A DNA stretch of 5,646 bases from Bacteroidales bacterium (GTDB taxonomy: Bacteria > Bacteroidota > Bacteroidia > Bacteroidales > VadinHA17), in NCBI GenBank assembly GCA_013314865.1, contig JABUEV010000183.1, positions 1-5,646 of the forward strand, written 5' to 3'. Positions 5,189-5,646 of this stretch are shown one piece after another. Within the stretch, counting starts at the first letter, position 1. The number at the start of each line of letters is the position of its first letter. The notes under the pieces are model-generated. The model worked only from the letters and a program-made list of their open reading frames with translations, did not search any database and was not told the DNA's origin. The translations under genes and the position numbers were made by a program.

Positions 5189-5646
5189 TCTGCCTTTCTT
5201 CCCGGAGAGTTTCAGGATTACTGTGCTTGGCTGTTTTCCCGGCTTTGTTGAATTTTGTCATGGTTGCTTCAACGCCTGAAATGCCGAACGATTTTATCAT
5301 TTCCACCACGATGGCAATTCTGTCTTTGATTAGAATTATTTCATCTGGTGTCCATTTGCCAAGCACGTAATTTACCTGGGAGCCTTTCGGGAATCCGTTT
5401 CCGATCCCTACTCTGATTCTTGCATATTGTGTGGTAGCCAGTACCGAGTTTATATGTGCAAGTCCGTTGTGTCCGCCGTCGCTTCCCTTAGGCCTCATCC
5501 TGAAACTGCCAAGGGGGAGGGCAATATCGTCTACTATTACAAGAAGATTTTCGACAGGTATTTTTTCCTTTTTAAGCCAGTAGTCTACGGCGTATCCGCT
5601 CAGATTCATGTAGGTGGATGGTTTCAGGAGTATGAAGACAGAATTC
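5181..5646 (-). CDS. pth: Peptidyl-tRNA hydrolase, 5' end beyond the window
   Basis: The reading frame runs through the right edge, leaving 154 visible codons of a protein usually about 185-195 residues long, so roughly the first 35 are missing. The internal Met at 5609 is not the start: the codons before it spell LLKPSTYMNLSG, the conserved Pth segment equivalent to LKPxTFMNxSG. VIVDDIALPLGSFRMRPKGSDGGHNGLAHI carries the residue aligning with catalytic Asp93 of E. coli Pth (first Asp of DD) and the conserved GGHNGL loop. The catalytic His20 and Asn10 region is outside the window. The enzyme cleaves the ester bond of peptidyl-tRNAs dropped from ribosomes, freeing tRNA for reuse, in the cytoplasm. 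After the last helix a polar tail of about 20 residues (KAGKTAKHSNPETLREERQND) extends the C terminus. The next gene, the S4 protein, starts within its last codons. An rplY/ctc gene would be expected off the right edge, from remembered gene order. Confidence 0.96.
   Translation of the reverse strand, partial: NSVFILLKPSTYMNLSGYAVDYWLKKEKIPVENLLVIVDDIALPLGSFRMRPKGSDGGHNGLAHINSVLATTQYARIRVGIGNGFPKGSQVNYVLGKWTPDEIILIKDRIAIVVEMIKSFGISGVEATMTKFNKAGKTAKHSNPETLREERQND

Noticed and set aside
5181..5609. A complete 142-residue protein starting at the Met at 5609
   Set aside because: That Met is the internal Met of the conserved Pth TYMNLSG segment, and the frame continues to the window edge.
5641..5646. 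Window ends exactly on GAATTC (EcoRI site)
   Set aside because: It could mark a clone end, but another GAATTC occurs at 781-786 and the left edge is not such a site. Coincidence is adequate.
1..5646. CRISPR array, tRNA, phage or defence system
   Set aside because: No regularly spaced repeats, no tRNA-like cloverleaf and no gene of a known defence or phage family is present.

Overview
The window looks like a stretch of a Bacteroidota (Bacteroidetes) chromosome, probably in or near the Bacteroidales/Marinilabiliales. This rests on the moderate-to-low GC, weak or missing Shine-Dalgarno sequences, a lipoprotein M19 dipeptidase of the Bacteroidota type, and the pth - hslR-like gene order. It is an inference from gene style and order, not from a marker gene. 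No tRNA, rRNA, CRISPR array, complete insertion sequence or phage gene is visible.

Layout, left to right. Bases 1-132 are non-coding apart from a possible few codons of a gene off the left edge. They hold three consecutive hairpins, the last being a strong intrinsic terminator. A plus-strand gene (205-1413) encodes a secreted, lipid-anchored zinc dipeptidase. All remaining genes are on the minus strand and converge on it. Reading in their own direction from the right edge, they are: the 3' part of peptidyl-tRNA hydrolase (pth, cut by the window edge); an Hsp15/HslR-like S4 RNA-binding protein overlapping it by 8 bases; a 149-base gap; a large membrane acyltransferase of the PlsC/LPLAT superfamily; a DHRS7-like short-chain dehydrogenase overlapping it by 17 bases; and a two-domain VOC (glyoxalase-fold) protein 13 bases further on.

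Two functional units stand out. The pth-hslR pair belongs to ribosome rescue and recycling: Pth hydrolyses peptidyl-tRNA that has left the ribosome, and Hsp15 binds free 50S subunits that still carry peptidyl-tRNA. The acyltransferase-SDR-VOC trio is tightly packed and probably one transcript. An acyltransferase translationally coupled to a DHRS7-like reductase suggests lipid or acyl-metabolite chemistry, but no substrate can be read from the sequence. This trio is the best candidate here for an undescribed pathway. Its oddities are an H-x5-D acyltransferase motif with the membrane segments at the C terminus, an altered NNAG motif in the SDR, and incomplete metal sites in the VOC protein.

The dipeptidase and the VOC gene end 6 bases apart, and a hairpin at the junction overlaps the end of the VOC coding sequence.
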